From assembly GCF_022370755.2 (NCBI RefSeq), contig NZ_CP092364.2, forward strand, positions 3,224,001 to 3,288,000: a stretch of DNA of 64,000 bases. Direction: 5' to 3'. The stretch comes from Mycolicibacterium goodii (GTDB lineage: Bacteria > Actinomycetota > Actinomycetes > Mycobacteriales > Mycobacteriaceae). The notes under the pieces were generated by a model. It did not search any database. It was not told where the DNA came from and saw only the letters and a program-made list of their open reading frames with translations. This document shows positions 24,687 through 34,457 of this stretch, in pieces. The position numbers and the translations under genes are program-made. How positions within the stretch are numbered: the first letter of the stretch is position 1; each line of letters begins with the position of its first letter.

Positions 24687-25790
24687 ATGCTGAGTCGGAT
24701 GAACGCCGCCGAGGATGCGCCGGTCGTCCCCGTGACCGCTCGGACCGAGTATCTGACCGGCCGTCACCGGCTGACCGCCACCACATCAGGCGTCGCGCTG
24801 GTGGCGGCCATGGTCGCGCTCGTCGCGCTCAGCTACGCCGAGGTTCCCGCGTCCGCGACCGCGGCCACCGTGATGGCCCTCATCACCGTCTCGCTCGGTG
24901 CTATGACCTTGGGCCGTCTCACCAGGCCGGGCGCGGTGCTGATCACGGTCGACAGCGACACCGTCCACCTCGGTGACGAGACGGTGGGGGTCACCGGCTA
25001 TCCGTTGTCGTCGCTCATCGCGGTGAACCAGGCGGGCCCGGCAGACGAGACGACCTCGCACGGGCGGCGCCTGACCGTCCGTGGGCGGAAATACCTGACG
25101 CTCACCTTCGCCACCGAAGGGACCGCGACCGATGAATGGCGCCTCGCCGTGGTCGAATCCGATCCGGCGGCGGCGGAGATACTGCGCCGCTTGAAGGCGA
25201 CCGTCCACGCCACCGACGCCGAGCCCGGCGCCGAGGACGTCGTCGCGGCGGCACGCATTGCCGACGCGGGCACCGACGAGGCCGCGAAACGACTGTGGGA
25301 GGAGGCCGTCCGGCGCCACGACGACATTCTCGGCGCGTACGGCGCCTATGAACTCGATCCCGCGATGATGCTGCGCTACCCCGCCATCACCGATGTCACC
25401 GTCGAGCCCACGCAGACGTTCCACGTCGCACTCGACGAGGCCCGCGCGTTGCGCACCGAGGCCTACCCCGGCAACCGCGGACTGGCCGACGCCTATCAAC
25501 AGACAATCGTCACGCTCCGACGGGCCTGGATCGCGTGCGAATCACACGGCAAGCGGGTGGGCACGTCCTACCTGGCGCCGGCCGACCGGAATGATCTCGA
25601 CACCGCGCTCAAGCTCTACAACCACGCAGCGTCGAGCACCGCCGCGGCCGAGCAGGCCACCTACTACGGCCGTGTGCGCGAAATCGTCACCAGACTCACC
25701 GACCGCGGTGTCCTGCATCCGCCCAGGGCTCAACTGGCGCAACTGGAGGGTGTCACACGCCGGGCCATCGAGGCGGCCCGGTCGAGCTGA
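24687..25790 (+). CDS. Hypothetical membrane protein, two transmembrane helices
   Basis: I do not recognise this 367-residue protein. Residues 30-75 form two hydrophobic segments (TTSGVALVAAMVALVALSY and TVMALITVSLGAMTLG) with a short loop. A beta-rich stretch of about 80-170 resembling a small PH-like membrane-associated domain follows (GAVLITVDSDTVHL, RGRKYLTLTFA), then a helical C-terminal part of about 190 residues. A GAGGTGG site lies four bases before the ATG. It converges on another unknown membrane protein with a four-base gap. Confidence 0.7.
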   Translation: MLSRMNAAEDAPVVPVTARTEYLTGRHRLTATTSGVALVAAMVALVALSYAEVPASATAATVMALITVSLGAMTLGRLTRPGAVLITVDSDTVHLGDETVGVTGYPLSSLIAVNQAGPADETTSHGRRLTVRGRKYLTLTFATEGTATDEWRLAVVESDPAAAEILRRLKATVHATDAEPGAEDVVAAARIADAGTDEAAKRLWEEAVRRHDDILGAYGAYELDPAMMLRYPAITDVTVEPTQTFHVALDEARALRTEAYPGNRGLADAYQQTIVTLRRAWIACESHGKRVGTSYLAPADRNDLDTALKLYNHAASSTAAAEQATYYGRVREIVTRLTDRGVLHPPRAQLAQLEGVTRRAIEAARSS

Positions 25791-25794
25791 CCGG

Positions 25795-27291
25795 TCAGCG
25801 CGTACCCGGCGCGAGGAACTCCCCGGTGACCGAGTAGGTACCGGCCGCGGCCGCCACGCCGGCGAGTTCGATCCGGATTGCCAGCCGGTACGGATCGATC
25901 TCCCGGTCCGTCATCCAGATTTCGACGGCTTGGCGTTCGTACGGTTCGAGGTCCCCCCGCTGCATCGCCTGTGCACGAACGGACTCGAAGACGTCCAGCG
26001 CGATGTCGTCGAACGAGAACGTCTGTTGCCGCGAGTGACGGGAACCGTCGGTGATCTCGGGGAGCTCCCCGGGCACGATGACGATCTGGCCGGACCGGTC
26101 ACCGGTTTGGAATTCCAGAAGCACGCCTCCGCTGATCTGCAGTTCGGACGCGTGCGCGATCGGTGTCGCCCTGTGCGTGCCGCGGATCTCGAAGTTCGTC
26201 AGCACCGGGTCCGACGTCGCGATTCCCGCCCGCGCCAACGCATCTCGCGCCCGCTGGAACGACACCGCGAAGTCTGCCGGATCGAAGACCTCTCCCACGG
26301 TGCCATCCGGGAGAGCGTTGATGGTCTTGCCGCCGAAGGTACCGGTGATGATCAGCGGAGCTCCCGGCCCCGAACGCTTGATCTGCAGTGTGTCGAGATC
26401 GCGGGGAGCGCTGGCGGATTCGGCGTGCTGCGCCATCTTCTCGGTGATCGCGGTCAGGTCGGTGGACGCGATGTCAGACGCGAGGAAGGTGCTGTCCTTC
26501 CGCCGCACCTGTGCGGAAGGCGTGGTGAACGCGTCCCCGCCGTTGTTGACGTAGACGATCGTCGTATCGCCGTTGGTCGGGTCGAGCACCGTGCCGTAGT
26601 CGGACCCGCTCCCGGTGAAGCGGAGATCGAGCAGATTGTTGGCCGCGGCGGGCCCGAACTGCTCGGTGATGGCACGGAGCATGCCGTCCCGGCGGGAGTT
26701 CAGGTCCATCGCCTTGGCAGTGGTGCCGTCGGCCGGCGGCGCGGGTGCTGCGGGGCGATCGAATGAGATGTGCCAGGCGTCGCCGACGCCCAACGACACC
26801 GACAGCGCCACCAGGATGGTGACAACCGGGTAGACGACGGTCCACCTGCCGGGTTGATCGCCGAAGTCGGGTGCACGGGAACCGTCCCTCGGCGGCAGCC
26901 GATCCGGAGCCAGCGCGGTGGCCGGACTCGCGGTCAGCGAGCGAAACTGAGCACTCGACATGGGCGCGATCCACCGCGCCCGGTATTCGGTGTCGTGTGG
27001 CGGGCTGACCGTCGCCGTGACCAACGTCGGCTGCAGGTCCTCGTCGGTGAGGCTACTTCTGGTCAGTGCGTCGACACGGATCGGCACCGCGTGCTCGCGC
27101 GGCCCGGGTTCGAACGCATCGAGGTCGGAGACACGGGAAGGCCGGGGCGCCACCCACAGTCCCACCATGACGAGCGGAACCGACAGACACAGTGCCAGCC
27201 ACCACGCGTTGTAGGCACCGACGCCGACACCGATCCCTATGACGACGCCGGACACACCGGCCCGGACGACCCGCACCGCGGTCCGATCCAT
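25795..27291 (-). CDS. Hypothetical membrane-anchored protein
   Basis: A protein of 498 residues with no family that I recognise. The N-terminus has two transmembrane segments (VSGVVIGIGVGVGAYNAWW, LALCLSVPLVMVGLWVA), a cytoplasmic stretch, a third helix near 155-175 (VVYPVVTILVALSVSLGV), then a large region that should face the outside. The start at 27291 follows a GGGGGGC ribosome site; an ATG 36 bases earlier is possible. It and the 24687 gene converge with four bases between stops; both carry membrane segments. Confidence 0.7.
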   Translation of the reverse strand: MDRTAVRVVRAGVSGVVIGIGVGVGAYNAWWLALCLSVPLVMVGLWVAPRPSRVSDLDAFEPGPREHAVPIRVDALTRSSLTDEDLQPTLVTATVSPPHDTEYRARWIAPMSSAQFRSLTASPATALAPDRLPPRDGSRAPDFGDQPGRWTVVYPVVTILVALSVSLGVGDAWHISFDRPAAPAPPADGTTAKAMDLNSRRDGMLRAITEQFGPAAANNLLDLRFTGSGSDYGTVLDPTNGDTTIVYVNNGGDAFTTPSAQVRRKDSTFLASDIASTDLTAITEKMAQHAESASAPRDLDTLQIKRSGPGAPLIITGTFGGKTINALPDGTVGEVFDPADFAVSFQRARDALARAGIATSDPVLTNFEIRGTHRATPIAHASELQISGGVLLEFQTGDRSGQIVIVPGELPEITDGSRHSRQQTFSFDDIALDVFESVRAQAMQRGDLEPYERQAVEIWMTDREIDPYRLAIRIELAGVAAAAGTYSVTGEFLAPGTR

Positions 27292-27351
27292 CAAGCCCCC
27301 CTGTTCACGCGGGTTTCGCGTGATCATAGTGACGGCGCGCCGGCGGTCTGG

Positions 27352-28221
27352 CTAACCCATGTTCGCCATGACCGATTCCGCGAACCGCTCGATGGGTCCG
27401 CGGAATCGGTCGGCACCCGTTGCGCCGTCGGGCATGGCGAGCCAAGGCGCGACCATCACCGCGGTGATGCCCACGTCCTCGGCGCGTTTGTAGAGATCGG
27501 GAGACGGCGGGTCGAGCAGGGCCAGCAGGATCTCGAACGGCTCGTGCTCGCGCCCGTACTCGCGGCGCAGTTCGGCCAGCCGCTTGGCGTACGGTGTGGC
27601 CTGCTCCAGGGTGTATGCGTAGCCGACCCAACCGTCACCCAGGCGGGCCGCGCGGCGCAGCGCGGTCTCGGACTCGCCGCCGCACAGGATGGGCACGGGC
27701 GCTGCCGGGTGCGGCTCGATCATCAGCTCGGGCACCAGGTAATAGCGCCCCTCGAAGGACACCCAACCGCCGCGCCACAGTTCCCGCAGCGCCGGGATCA
27801 TCTCGTCGAGTCGTCTGCCCCGGGTGGCGAAGTCCTGACCCATCAGTTCGAACTCCTCGCGCATCCAGCCGACCCCGACTCCGAGCGAGACCCGCCCACC
27901 GGAGATCACCGACGCGGTGGCGACCTGTTTGGCGACCTCCAGCAGCGGGCGGGCCGGGGCGACATAGACCGCATTGGAAAGCCGCACCCGCTGGGTGAGT
28001 GCCGCGAGCGCACCGATCAGCACCCAGCTGTCGGGCCATGGCGTGTCCGGCGCCCACCCTGGCCTGCCGGTGTCGGAGTCCGGATACGGCGACCACAGCT
28101 CACGCGGGTAGACCATGTGATCCGAGCACACGATCCCGTCGAATCCGGCCTCGTCGAGCATCGGCGCGACCGCGAGCGCATCCCCGGTGTCCATGAAGGC
28201 CGTACCGCTCCAGAACTGCAT
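27352..28221 (-). CDS. LLM-class F420-dependent oxidoreductase
   Basis: A 289-residue TIM-barrel protein of the luciferase-like family in its F420 subclass. Visible features are FDGIVCSDHMVYP, the ISGGRVSLGVGVGW segment that holds the deazaflavin, WREEFE-like MREEFELMG and the C-terminal PVPILCGGESETALRRAARLGDGWVG block. Mycobacteria use many such enzymes for hydride transfer to varied substrates; the substrate is unknown. The ATG at 28221 has a strong GGAAAGGGAA site. A longer start would run into the divergent promoter region. Confidence 0.85.
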   Translation of the reverse strand: MQFWSGTAFMDTGDALAVAPMLDEAGFDGIVCSDHMVYPRELWSPYPDSDTGRPGWAPDTPWPDSWVLIGALAALTQRVRLSNAVYVAPARPLLEVAKQVATASVISGGRVSLGVGVGWMREEFELMGQDFATRGRRLDEMIPALRELWRGGWVSFEGRYYLVPELMIEPHPAAPVPILCGGESETALRRAARLGDGWVGYAYTLEQATPYAKRLAELRREYGREHEPFEILLALLDPPSPDLYKRAEDVGITAVMVAPWLAMPDGATGADRFRGPIERFAESVMANMG

Positions 28222-28332
28222 GTGTTCCCTTTCCGGACTGCTGGTTGTGGCGTTCGAGCGCACCGGGCCAATACCCACACCGCTACCCACACCGCTGTGG
28301 TCGCCGTGCGCCGTTGCGGCGCGTCGTCCTGA

Positions 28333-28695
<363 letters not shown>

Positions 28696-28758
28696 TCGCA
28701 CCACCTATGACATCCGCGGCGCCGAGCGCGTCGAGCGGACCGCTGGCTCGCACCGCCA

Positions 28759-29415
28759 TCAGGAGCTGACCAGCTCGGAACCCAGTACGCGCACCGTCGC
28801 TTCACCGCAATAGACCGTTTCCGCGTCGCCCACGCTCACGATGTCGCACGCCCCTGCCGCCACCAACGCATGTGCCTTGAATGCGCGCGCCGCGGCGCTG
28901 GGCCGGTAATCGGTCCGTCGAAGTTGTCCGCCCATGAGTCGAGGACACTCGGACCCCCAGAAGGCGATCACACCGTCGCACATCCCGCCGTGCGCGAGTC
29001 GGCGGCGCACGGCGGGATCGTCCTCGAAGCGGTCGGTGGCGATCGCGGTCAGGGTGACGCGCTCGGCGCTCCCACGCGCCGCCGGGCCACTCACGCACGC
29101 CGGCCACAACTCGGTCACCTCAGCAGCTTTCAGGCCCAGCACCCGCAACGCACGGTGATCGTCCGGTTCGTCCGGCGCTCCCGGTAGTGCCACGCTCACG
29201 TCCCACCCGGCCATCCGCATGTCGAAGAGCCAGCCCCCGATCCGGGACACCACATCGAGAACGCCCGACGCGACGACGATGATTTCGTACTGCATGACCC
29301 GCATGTGCCCGGGCGAGACGAGCTTCCGATCCGGTTCGGTGGGCCGGGAAATCGGCAGGACTGTCCGGCCGCCACCGGCGCGGAGCACTTGCGCGTTCAA
29401 ACCGCTGGTCGTCAT
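28759..29415 (-). CDS. Hypothetical protein
   Basis: The 218-residue product matches nothing I recognise. The N-terminal 40 residues are polar; a possible core starts at MQYEIIVVASGVLDVV and shows alternating strands and helices (WDVSVALPG, ALRVLGLKAAEV, DIVSVGDAETVYCG), with six cysteines and no membrane segment or signal. The ATG at 29415 has a good GGAGGTGG site. It is divergent from the DUF427 gene across one of the five shared promoter motifs, which suggests joint control with the catabolic cluster. Confidence 0.65.
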   Translation of the reverse strand: MTTSGLNAQVLRAGGGRTVLPISRPTEPDRKLVSPGHMRVMQYEIIVVASGVLDVVSRIGGWLFDMRMAGWDVSVALPGAPDEPDDHRALRVLGLKAAEVTELWPACVSGPAARGSAERVTLTAIATDRFEDDPAVRRRLAHGGMCDGVIAFWGSECPRLMGGQLRRTDYRPSAAARAFKAHALVAAGACDIVSVGDAETVYCGEATVRVLGSELVSS

Positions 29416-29452
29416 GTCGCCACCTCCGCTACCGGACCCGTCACATAACAGC

Positions 29453-29481
29453 GTGACATTTGTCAGATAATCTGTAAAGCT
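29453..29481 (+). promoter_or_regulatory. Shared promoter/operator motif, copy 1 (before DUF427 gene)
   Basis: GTGACA (29453-29458) and AAAGCT (29476-29481) are 17 bases apart and enclose TGACA-N14-TGTAA (29454-29477). This is the first of five copies. Here the start codon is 76 bases away and has its own Shine-Dalgarno, so only this copy gives a leadered message. Confidence 0.65.
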
Positions 29482-29556
29482 CCTACATGTGACTCGGCCA
29501 CCACCTCCCTTCGGCGTACGGCGTCGCGGTGTGATGACGAAAGTGAAGGTGGCGCA

Positions 29557-30264
29557 ATGAGTCTCGTCGCGGGCCACGGACCCCTGAGTGGCCGACCGGC
29601 TGGTTGGTTCACGCCACCGCTCGCAGGGCCCACCGTGTACGTCGAGCCCCACCCTCGACGCATCCAGGCATTCGTCGGCGGCATCGCGAAGATCGACACC
29701 GAACGTGCGCTGATGGTGCACCGCGCCGGGAGCCCGTTGAGCTACGCCTTCCCCGCCGAGGAGGTCGGCGATCTGCCTGCCCAGGATGTACCGGAGGCAC
29801 CCGGTTACGTCGCGGTGCCGTGGGACGCGGTCGACGTGTGGACGGAAGAGGGGCGCCGGCTGGTGCACTATCCGCCGAACCCGTATCACCGCATCGACTG
29901 CAGGCCCACCAAACGCAGGCTGCGGGTCACGGTCGGTGACATCGTGCTCGTCGACACCGACGACACGATCATCGTGTTCGAGACCGCCCTGGAACCTCGT
30001 CTCTACGTGAGCCCGGCGCTTGTCCGCACCGATCTGCTGCACCGCACGGACACGACCACCTACTGCAACTACAAAGGCGTCGCCACGTACTGGGCTGCCG
30101 TGGCCGGCGACACGGTGATCAGCGACGTGGCGTGGAGCTACCCGGACACCCCGCCCGAGGCCGAACCGCTACGGGGACATCTGAGCTTCGACGCGACACG
30201 CGTGCACGTGCTGGCCGAACTACCCGCATCAGGGAACGTCCCGGCCTGCGGCTGCACCATGTGA
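29557..30264 (+). CDS. DUF427 domain protein (two copies of the domain)
   Basis: A 235-residue protein with two DUF427 units, about residues 27-110 and 120-205. The second has the well-conserved TYCNYKGVATYW motif. The family is found next to many metabolic genes but has no assigned reaction. An AAGGTGG site precedes the ATG. The SRPBCC gene starts 20 bases after its stop, so they probably form an operon under motif copy 1. Confidence 0.85.
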   Translation: MSLVAGHGPLSGRPAGWFTPPLAGPTVYVEPHPRRIQAFVGGIAKIDTERALMVHRAGSPLSYAFPAEEVGDLPAQDVPEAPGYVAVPWDAVDVWTEEGRRLVHYPPNPYHRIDCRPTKRRLRVTVGDIVLVDTDDTIIVFETALEPRLYVSPALVRTDLLHRTDTTTYCNYKGVATYWAAVAGDTVISDVAWSYPDTPPEAEPLRGHLSFDATRVHVLAELPASGNVPACGCTM

Positions 30265-30284
30265 TCACCAGAAAGGCAACGCAA

Positions 30285-30758
30285 TTGGGCATCGTGACCA
30301 CCAGCTCGGAGACGGCGTTCACCCAATCCGCGGAAACTGTCTACGATTTCGTCACCGACCCGGCGAACTGGACCAAGACGTATCCGGGCAGCGCGCACAT
30401 CGAGGGTCTGCCGGACCGGCTGCCGTTACAGGTGGGCGACACCTGGAGCGAGACGGGCCCCGACGGCAGGCAGATCTACACTTGGCATCTCGCGATCGCG
30501 ATGCGTCCCCGGCTGTGGGTGTTCAACTCGGTCGGCCGCCTCGGTCACGATCGTGACGGCAACGGCGGTATGGACGGCCGGATCACCGTGCAGTACCAGT
30601 TCACCCGCCCCGGTCCGGACATCACGCTGTTCGGCCGGACCATGACCATCGAGGCCTACAAGGACTCGCCGTTGCCCGACGGGCTGTTCCGCATCGTCAA
30701 CCCGGCTCACATCGACTCCTACCACGCCGCGGTGGCGCGGGAACTGGCGAAAGTCTGA
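30285..30758 (+). CDS. SRPBCC (START/Bet v1-like) protein
   Basis: A 157-residue SRPBCC-type protein: the first strand ETAFTQSAETVYDFVTDPANWTK is diagnostic, followed by LQVGDTWSETG and later TVQYQFTRPGPDI. These helix-grip folds bind hydrophobic ligands or act as cyclases or hydrolases. The TTG at 30285 was chosen because GAAAGG lies just upstream and the N-terminus fits the family; a GTG nine bases later is possible. It is 20 bases downstream of DUF427. Confidence 0.75.
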   Translation: MGIVTTSSETAFTQSAETVYDFVTDPANWTKTYPGSAHIEGLPDRLPLQVGDTWSETGPDGRQIYTWHLAIAMRPRLWVFNSVGRLGHDRDGNGGMDGRITVQYQFTRPGPDITLFGRTMTIEAYKDSPLPDGLFRIVNPAHIDSYHAAVARELAKV

Positions 30759-30762
30759 AGCG

Positions 30763-31059
30763 TCAGAGCCGCTCGACTTCGACGAAGACGATCGTGTCGA
30801 CCGCCCCGCGGTTCTCGACGCGGTGTTCGACACCGGCGATCCTGGTGTAGCTCTCGCCGATGCGCAGTTCGGCGACGGTGTCGGTGCCGTCGGGTGCGAC
30901 GACGTGCATGGTGGCGTTGACCAGCGGCACGACGACATAGTCGTGCTCATGCCGGTGCATCGGGATGGCACCGCCGGGCTCGATGGTCCAGCGGGTGACG
31001 CGGAACCGTCCGTCGTCCTGCTGCAGTTCGCCGTGTGACCCTGTGTCCAGTTCGTCCAA
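30763..31059 (-). CDS. Small cupin-domain protein
   Basis: The 98-residue single cupin has the metal-binding motif 1 (GAIPMHRHEHDYVVVPL) and motif 2 (GVEHRVENRG). It is too small for more than one barrel. It converges on the SRPBCC gene with four bases between them. It could be a metal-dependent enzyme or a binding protein; substrate unknown. Confidence 0.8.
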   Translation of the reverse strand: MDELDTGSHGELQQDDGRFRVTRWTIEPGGAIPMHRHEHDYVVVPLVNATMHVVAPDGTDTVAELRIGESYTRIAGVEHRVENRGAVDTIVFVEVERL

Positions 31060-31293
31060 CGTCGCCTCCCGCGACTCGGGGCCCGCGAGGGCCGCGCCGC
31101 AGTGAGCCTAACGGCCGAACTCGGCCGAACAACAGATTTTCGAAGTCGCCGCAGAGCGCGGCGGCGAGCCCGAAGGTCCAGCGCAGGAACTCGCCGGACC
31201 CCGCGGACTTCCGCCAGATGTCCCCACCGCGGCTGGTCAGCATTGCCGCGTGTGGTCGGCCCGCGTGGGACCGAACCGGTCGGCGAACGCCCG

Positions 31294-32217
31294 TCAATGC
31301 AATGCGCGGCAAAGGGCCGCGCCCTGCAAGCTGAACAGTTCACGACTGACCTCCCACTCGGGCAACAGCGAGTCGAACCCGTGGCAGGTGCCTGCGAACA
31401 CATGCAGTTCGGTGGACACACCACCGTCGATCAGCCGACGTGCGTAGTCGAGCGCCTCATCCCGCAGCGGGTCCAGTTCGGAGCAGCTGATGAACGCCTC
31501 CGGCAGACCGATTGTTTCGGGGATACGCGCCGGGACGGCGGCATCCGGTGCCGCGCGTCCGCCCAGCCAGTGCCGCCACATGGCCTCGGTGGCCGGGCCG
31601 TCGAAGCCGGGGGTGTCGACGAATTCCCGCTTGGAACGCGTCGGGCGGTCGTCGAGCACGGGCTGGTGCAGGAGCTGGAACACGACCGGCGGCGCCGTCC
31701 CTGCCGCGGACCGCTGCGCCAACAACGCGGCCAACGCCCCGCCTGCGCTGCTGCCCGCGACGGCGATCCGATGGTGGTCCACGTCGAGTTCGTCGGCGTT
31801 GGCCGCCACCCAGCCCAGCACCATCGCGGCGTCATCCAGGGCTGCCGGGTACGGGTGTTCGGGGGCGAGCCGATAGTCCATCGCCACGACCGTGCACTGA
31901 CCCCGACGCGCCAGTTCCACGCATTGCAGCTGGTCCACGTCGAGGTTGCCCAGTACGAACGCGCCCGAATGGCAGTACACGACCGCCGGTGCCGGGGACG
32001 GGCCGCCGCGGTAGATGCGCACCGGTACGCTGCGCCGACCGAGCGCGGCCCGGCCGCCGGCAACGGCCACGCCGAACGTGTCGAGGGCCTGCGCCGATTC
32101 CCGGCGGCGCCGGTCGAGCGCAACCCGCATCCCACCGAGGGTTTCGGGTGACAGATCGGTGCGGGCGTCGGCGAACTCCCGCAGCGCGGGGTACAGCCGC
32201 TCGGTCCAGGCGGACAC
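31294..32217 (-). CDS. Alpha/beta-hydrolase esterase of the HSL/lipase family
   Basis: The 307-residue protein has the hormone-sensitive-lipase type oxyanion segment (YCHSGAFVLGN, a variant of HGGG), the nucleophile elbow GSSAGGALAA, and the acid/base end with His in AGTCHGFD. It is the last gene of the seven-gene operon and its GTG starts one base after the stop of the Baeyer-Villiger monooxygenase gene. In that setting it would hydrolyse the ester or lactone that the monooxygenase makes. Confidence 0.85.
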   Translation of the reverse strand: MSAWTERLYPALREFADARTDLSPETLGGMRVALDRRRRESAQALDTFGVAVAGGRAALGRRSVPVRIYRGGPSPAPAVVYCHSGAFVLGNLDVDQLQCVELARRGQCTVVAMDYRLAPEHPYPAALDDAAMVLGWVAANADELDVDHHRIAVAGSSAGGALAALLAQRSAAGTAPPVVFQLLHQPVLDDRPTRSKREFVDTPGFDGPATEAMWRHWLGGRAAPDAAVPARIPETIGLPEAFISCSELDPLRDEALDYARRLIDGGVSTELHVFAGTCHGFDSLLPEWEVSRELFSLQGAALCRALH

Positions 32218-32218
32218 G

Positions 32219-33718
32219 TCAGCCGACCGTACGGTGTGCCGCCACCGAGGCCACCGGCGCGGGGCCGTCGGCCGGCGGGGTGAAGATGTAGTCCGCGGTG
32301 CGGAACCGGCGCGTCATCGCCCACAGCGTGCGGGCACTGCGCGGCCATTGCGTGACCACGCGTCCGTTGGGGGCACGGAAGTAGCTGCTGCACCGGGTCA
32401 GCCACACCGTGCCCCGCATCCAACGGTCGATGTCGGCGATGAACCGGGACATCACCTCGGGTTTCACCGCCACATAGGTCTTCTGCCTGCGCCGCAGGTG
32501 TTTCAGCGCGCGTACGACGTAGCGTGCCTGGGCCTCAAGGACGAAGATCACGCTGTTGGACCCGACATTGGTGTTCGGCCCGTAGAGCATGAAGAAGTTC
32601 GGGAAACCGGGCACTGTCATGCCGAGGTAGGCGTAGGCCCCGTCGCGCCACACCTCGCGCAGACGCAGGCCGCCCTCCCCTGTCACATCGATCTGTCCCA
32701 GGTAGTCGGCGGCGGCGTATCCGGTTGCGCAGGCGACGATGTCGACCTCGAGTTCACGGCCGTCCTCGGTGATCAGGGATCTCGACCGCAGCGCGCGTGC
32801 GGGACTCGACACCACCTCGACGTTCGGCCGAATGAGTGCCGGGATGAAATCGGAGGAGAACACAAGTCGCTTACATCCCAGCGGATGATCCGGGGTGAGC
32901 CGCTCGCGCAACCCGTCGTCGGTGACGGTGGCGTGCAGCATGTCGAGGGCGACGGCCTTGAACTCCTGCGTCTTGTCGCTGCCGTGTTCGATGACCGAGA
33001 TGTTCGATTCGCTGCGCAGCCACAAGCGGGTGCGGTAGATCTTCTTGGCCAGCGGCACGTGGGCGAAGATCCAGCGCTCGCGTGCGGTGTAGGAGCGGTC
33101 CGGTTTCGGCAGGATCCACGTGGGTGACCGCTGCACCGAGTACACCGTGTCCGCGACCTTCGCCAGTTGCGGGACCAGTTGCGCGGCCGTAGATCCCGTG
33201 CCGAGTACTGCGATCTTCCTGCCCGCCAGTGGGATCGAGTGATCCCAGCGGGACGTGTGCATCACGGTTCCGGTGAACGGTTCCTCCTCGACGAGGTCTG
33301 GCAGCAGCGGGCGGGTGAACAGCCCTACCGCCGACACCACGACGTCGAACCGGTATTGGTCGCCACCCGAGGTGGTCAGTACCCAGCCGTCGGTGTCCCA
33401 GCGCGCCGAGCACACCTCGGTGTTCAGCAACAGGTGCGGTTCGAGCCGGTGCCGCCGCGCACACCGTTCGAAGTACGCGAGGATTTCGGGTTGTTCGGAC
33501 CACAACCGTGTCCACTCGGCATTGAGGTCGAACGAGTAGGAGTACAGGTGCGACTTCACGTCGCACGCCAGGCCCGGGTAGGTGTTGATGCGCCATGTCC
33601 CGCCGACCCCGTCTTCGCGGTCGAAGATCGTGAAATCGCGAAACCCCGCCTTTTTCAGGAAGATTCCGAGGGCGAGGCCTCCCGGTCCGGCACCGATGAT
33701 CCCGACCGACATACTCAT
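32219..33718 (-). CDS. Flavin-dependent Baeyer-Villiger monooxygenase
   Basis: A 499-residue two-dinucleotide-binding-domain flavoprotein. It has an N-terminal FAD motif GAGPGG (9-14), the Baeyer-Villiger fingerprint FxGxxxHxxxW at 148-158 (FTGTVMHTSRW), followed by D159, and an NADPH-binding GTGSTA (173-178). The type I BVMO class inserts oxygen into a ketone to give an ester or lactone. The ATG at 33718 overlaps the SDR stop as ATGA and the downstream esterase follows by one base, which supports ketone to ester to acid processing in one operon. Confidence 0.92.
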   Translation of the reverse strand: MSMSVGIIGAGPGGLALGIFLKKAGFRDFTIFDREDGVGGTWRINTYPGLACDVKSHLYSYSFDLNAEWTRLWSEQPEILAYFERCARRHRLEPHLLLNTEVCSARWDTDGWVLTTSGGDQYRFDVVVSAVGLFTRPLLPDLVEEEPFTGTVMHTSRWDHSIPLAGRKIAVLGTGSTAAQLVPQLAKVADTVYSVQRSPTWILPKPDRSYTARERWIFAHVPLAKKIYRTRLWLRSESNISVIEHGSDKTQEFKAVALDMLHATVTDDGLRERLTPDHPLGCKRLVFSSDFIPALIRPNVEVVSSPARALRSRSLITEDGRELEVDIVACATGYAAADYLGQIDVTGEGGLRLREVWRDGAYAYLGMTVPGFPNFFMLYGPNTNVGSNSVIFVLEAQARYVVRALKHLRRRQKTYVAVKPEVMSRFIADIDRWMRGTVWLTRCSSYFRAPNGRVVTQWPRSARTLWAMTRRFRTADYIFTPPADGPAPVASVAAHRTVG

Positions 33719-34449
33719 CCGATCTGCAGGCATTGCCCGCCGTCGACGACGAGTTCGGATCCGGTGATGAACGACGCGCGCTCGGAGAGCAGGAATTCGA
33801 CGGCGTCGGCGATCTCGGTGGGCCTGCCGAGCCGCCCGGTGACGGCCCTGGCCGCGAGCCGTTCCTGCGTGGTCTCGTCGAGCATCGGGGTGGCGACGGG
33901 CCCGGGGAATACCGCGTTGACACGGATACCTTCGGGGGCCAACTCGGCCGCGGCGACCTGTGTGAGCCCGCGCAGCGCCCATTTCGACGAGCCGTAGGCG
34001 GCATGGTTCGGGAACGGGCGGATCGCGCCGGTGCTACAGGTGTTGACGATCGCCGCCCCCGCGGCGCGACGCAGACAAGGCAGTGCGGTGCGGATCCCGA
34101 GGAACGGGCCGAGGCAGTTCACCCGCCAACTGCCCTCGAAACCGTCCTGGGTCTCGTCGTCGAACGATGCACGGTGCAGTACACCGGCGTTGTTCACCAG
34201 GGCGCTCAGCGATCCGAACTGCTCCACCACGGTGTGCACGGCGCGCTGCCACTGCTCGGCCGAGGTCACGTCGAGCTCGAGCGCGATGACGGCATCGCCG
34301 TGATCGGCCGTCGACCGACGGAGGTCGCCGATCACCAGATCGGTTGCAGCGACCCGGAAACCGTCCGACACCAGCTTCGCCACGATCGCAGCGCCCTGGC
34401 CTCGTGCGGCACCGGTGACGAGTGCGACACGGTCGGTGGTCACTTTCAC
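33715..34449 (-). CDS. Short-chain dehydrogenase/reductase
   Basis: A 244-residue SDR: cofactor loop TGAARGQGAAI, NNAGVL, the catalytic Tyr/Lys in YGSSKWALRG and the C-terminal FITGSELVVDGG. The Asp after the second strand (ATDLV) suggests NAD preference. It is in the middle of the seven-gene operon between the aldolase and the BVMO and may oxidise a ring or side-chain hydroxyl to the ketone that the BVMO uses. Start is GTG; another GTG six bases downstream has a better spaced GGGAGA site. Confidence 0.87.
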   Translation of the reverse strand: MKVTTDRVALVTGAARGQGAAIVAKLVSDGFRVAATDLVIGDLRRSTADHGDAVIALELDVTSAEQWQRAVHTVVEQFGSLSALVNNAGVLHRASFDDETQDGFEGSWRVNCLGPFLGIRTALPCLRRAAGAAIVNTCSTGAIRPFPNHAAYGSSKWALRGLTQVAAAELAPEGIRVNAVFPGPVATPMLDETTQERLAARAVTGRLGRPTEIADAVEFLLSERASFITGSELVVDGGQCLQIG

Positions 34450-34457
34450 TCTCCCAC

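Noticed and set aside
26770..28332. Open frame of 520 codons on the plus strand opposite the membrane protein and F420 oxidoreductase genes
   Set aside because: Antisense to a well-supported oxidoreductase, low-complexity translation, no start signal.
29486..29491. ATG directly after motif copy 1
   Set aside because: It is followed at once by TGA, so it codes for nothing; the DUF427 ATG at 29557 has a proper ribosome site.
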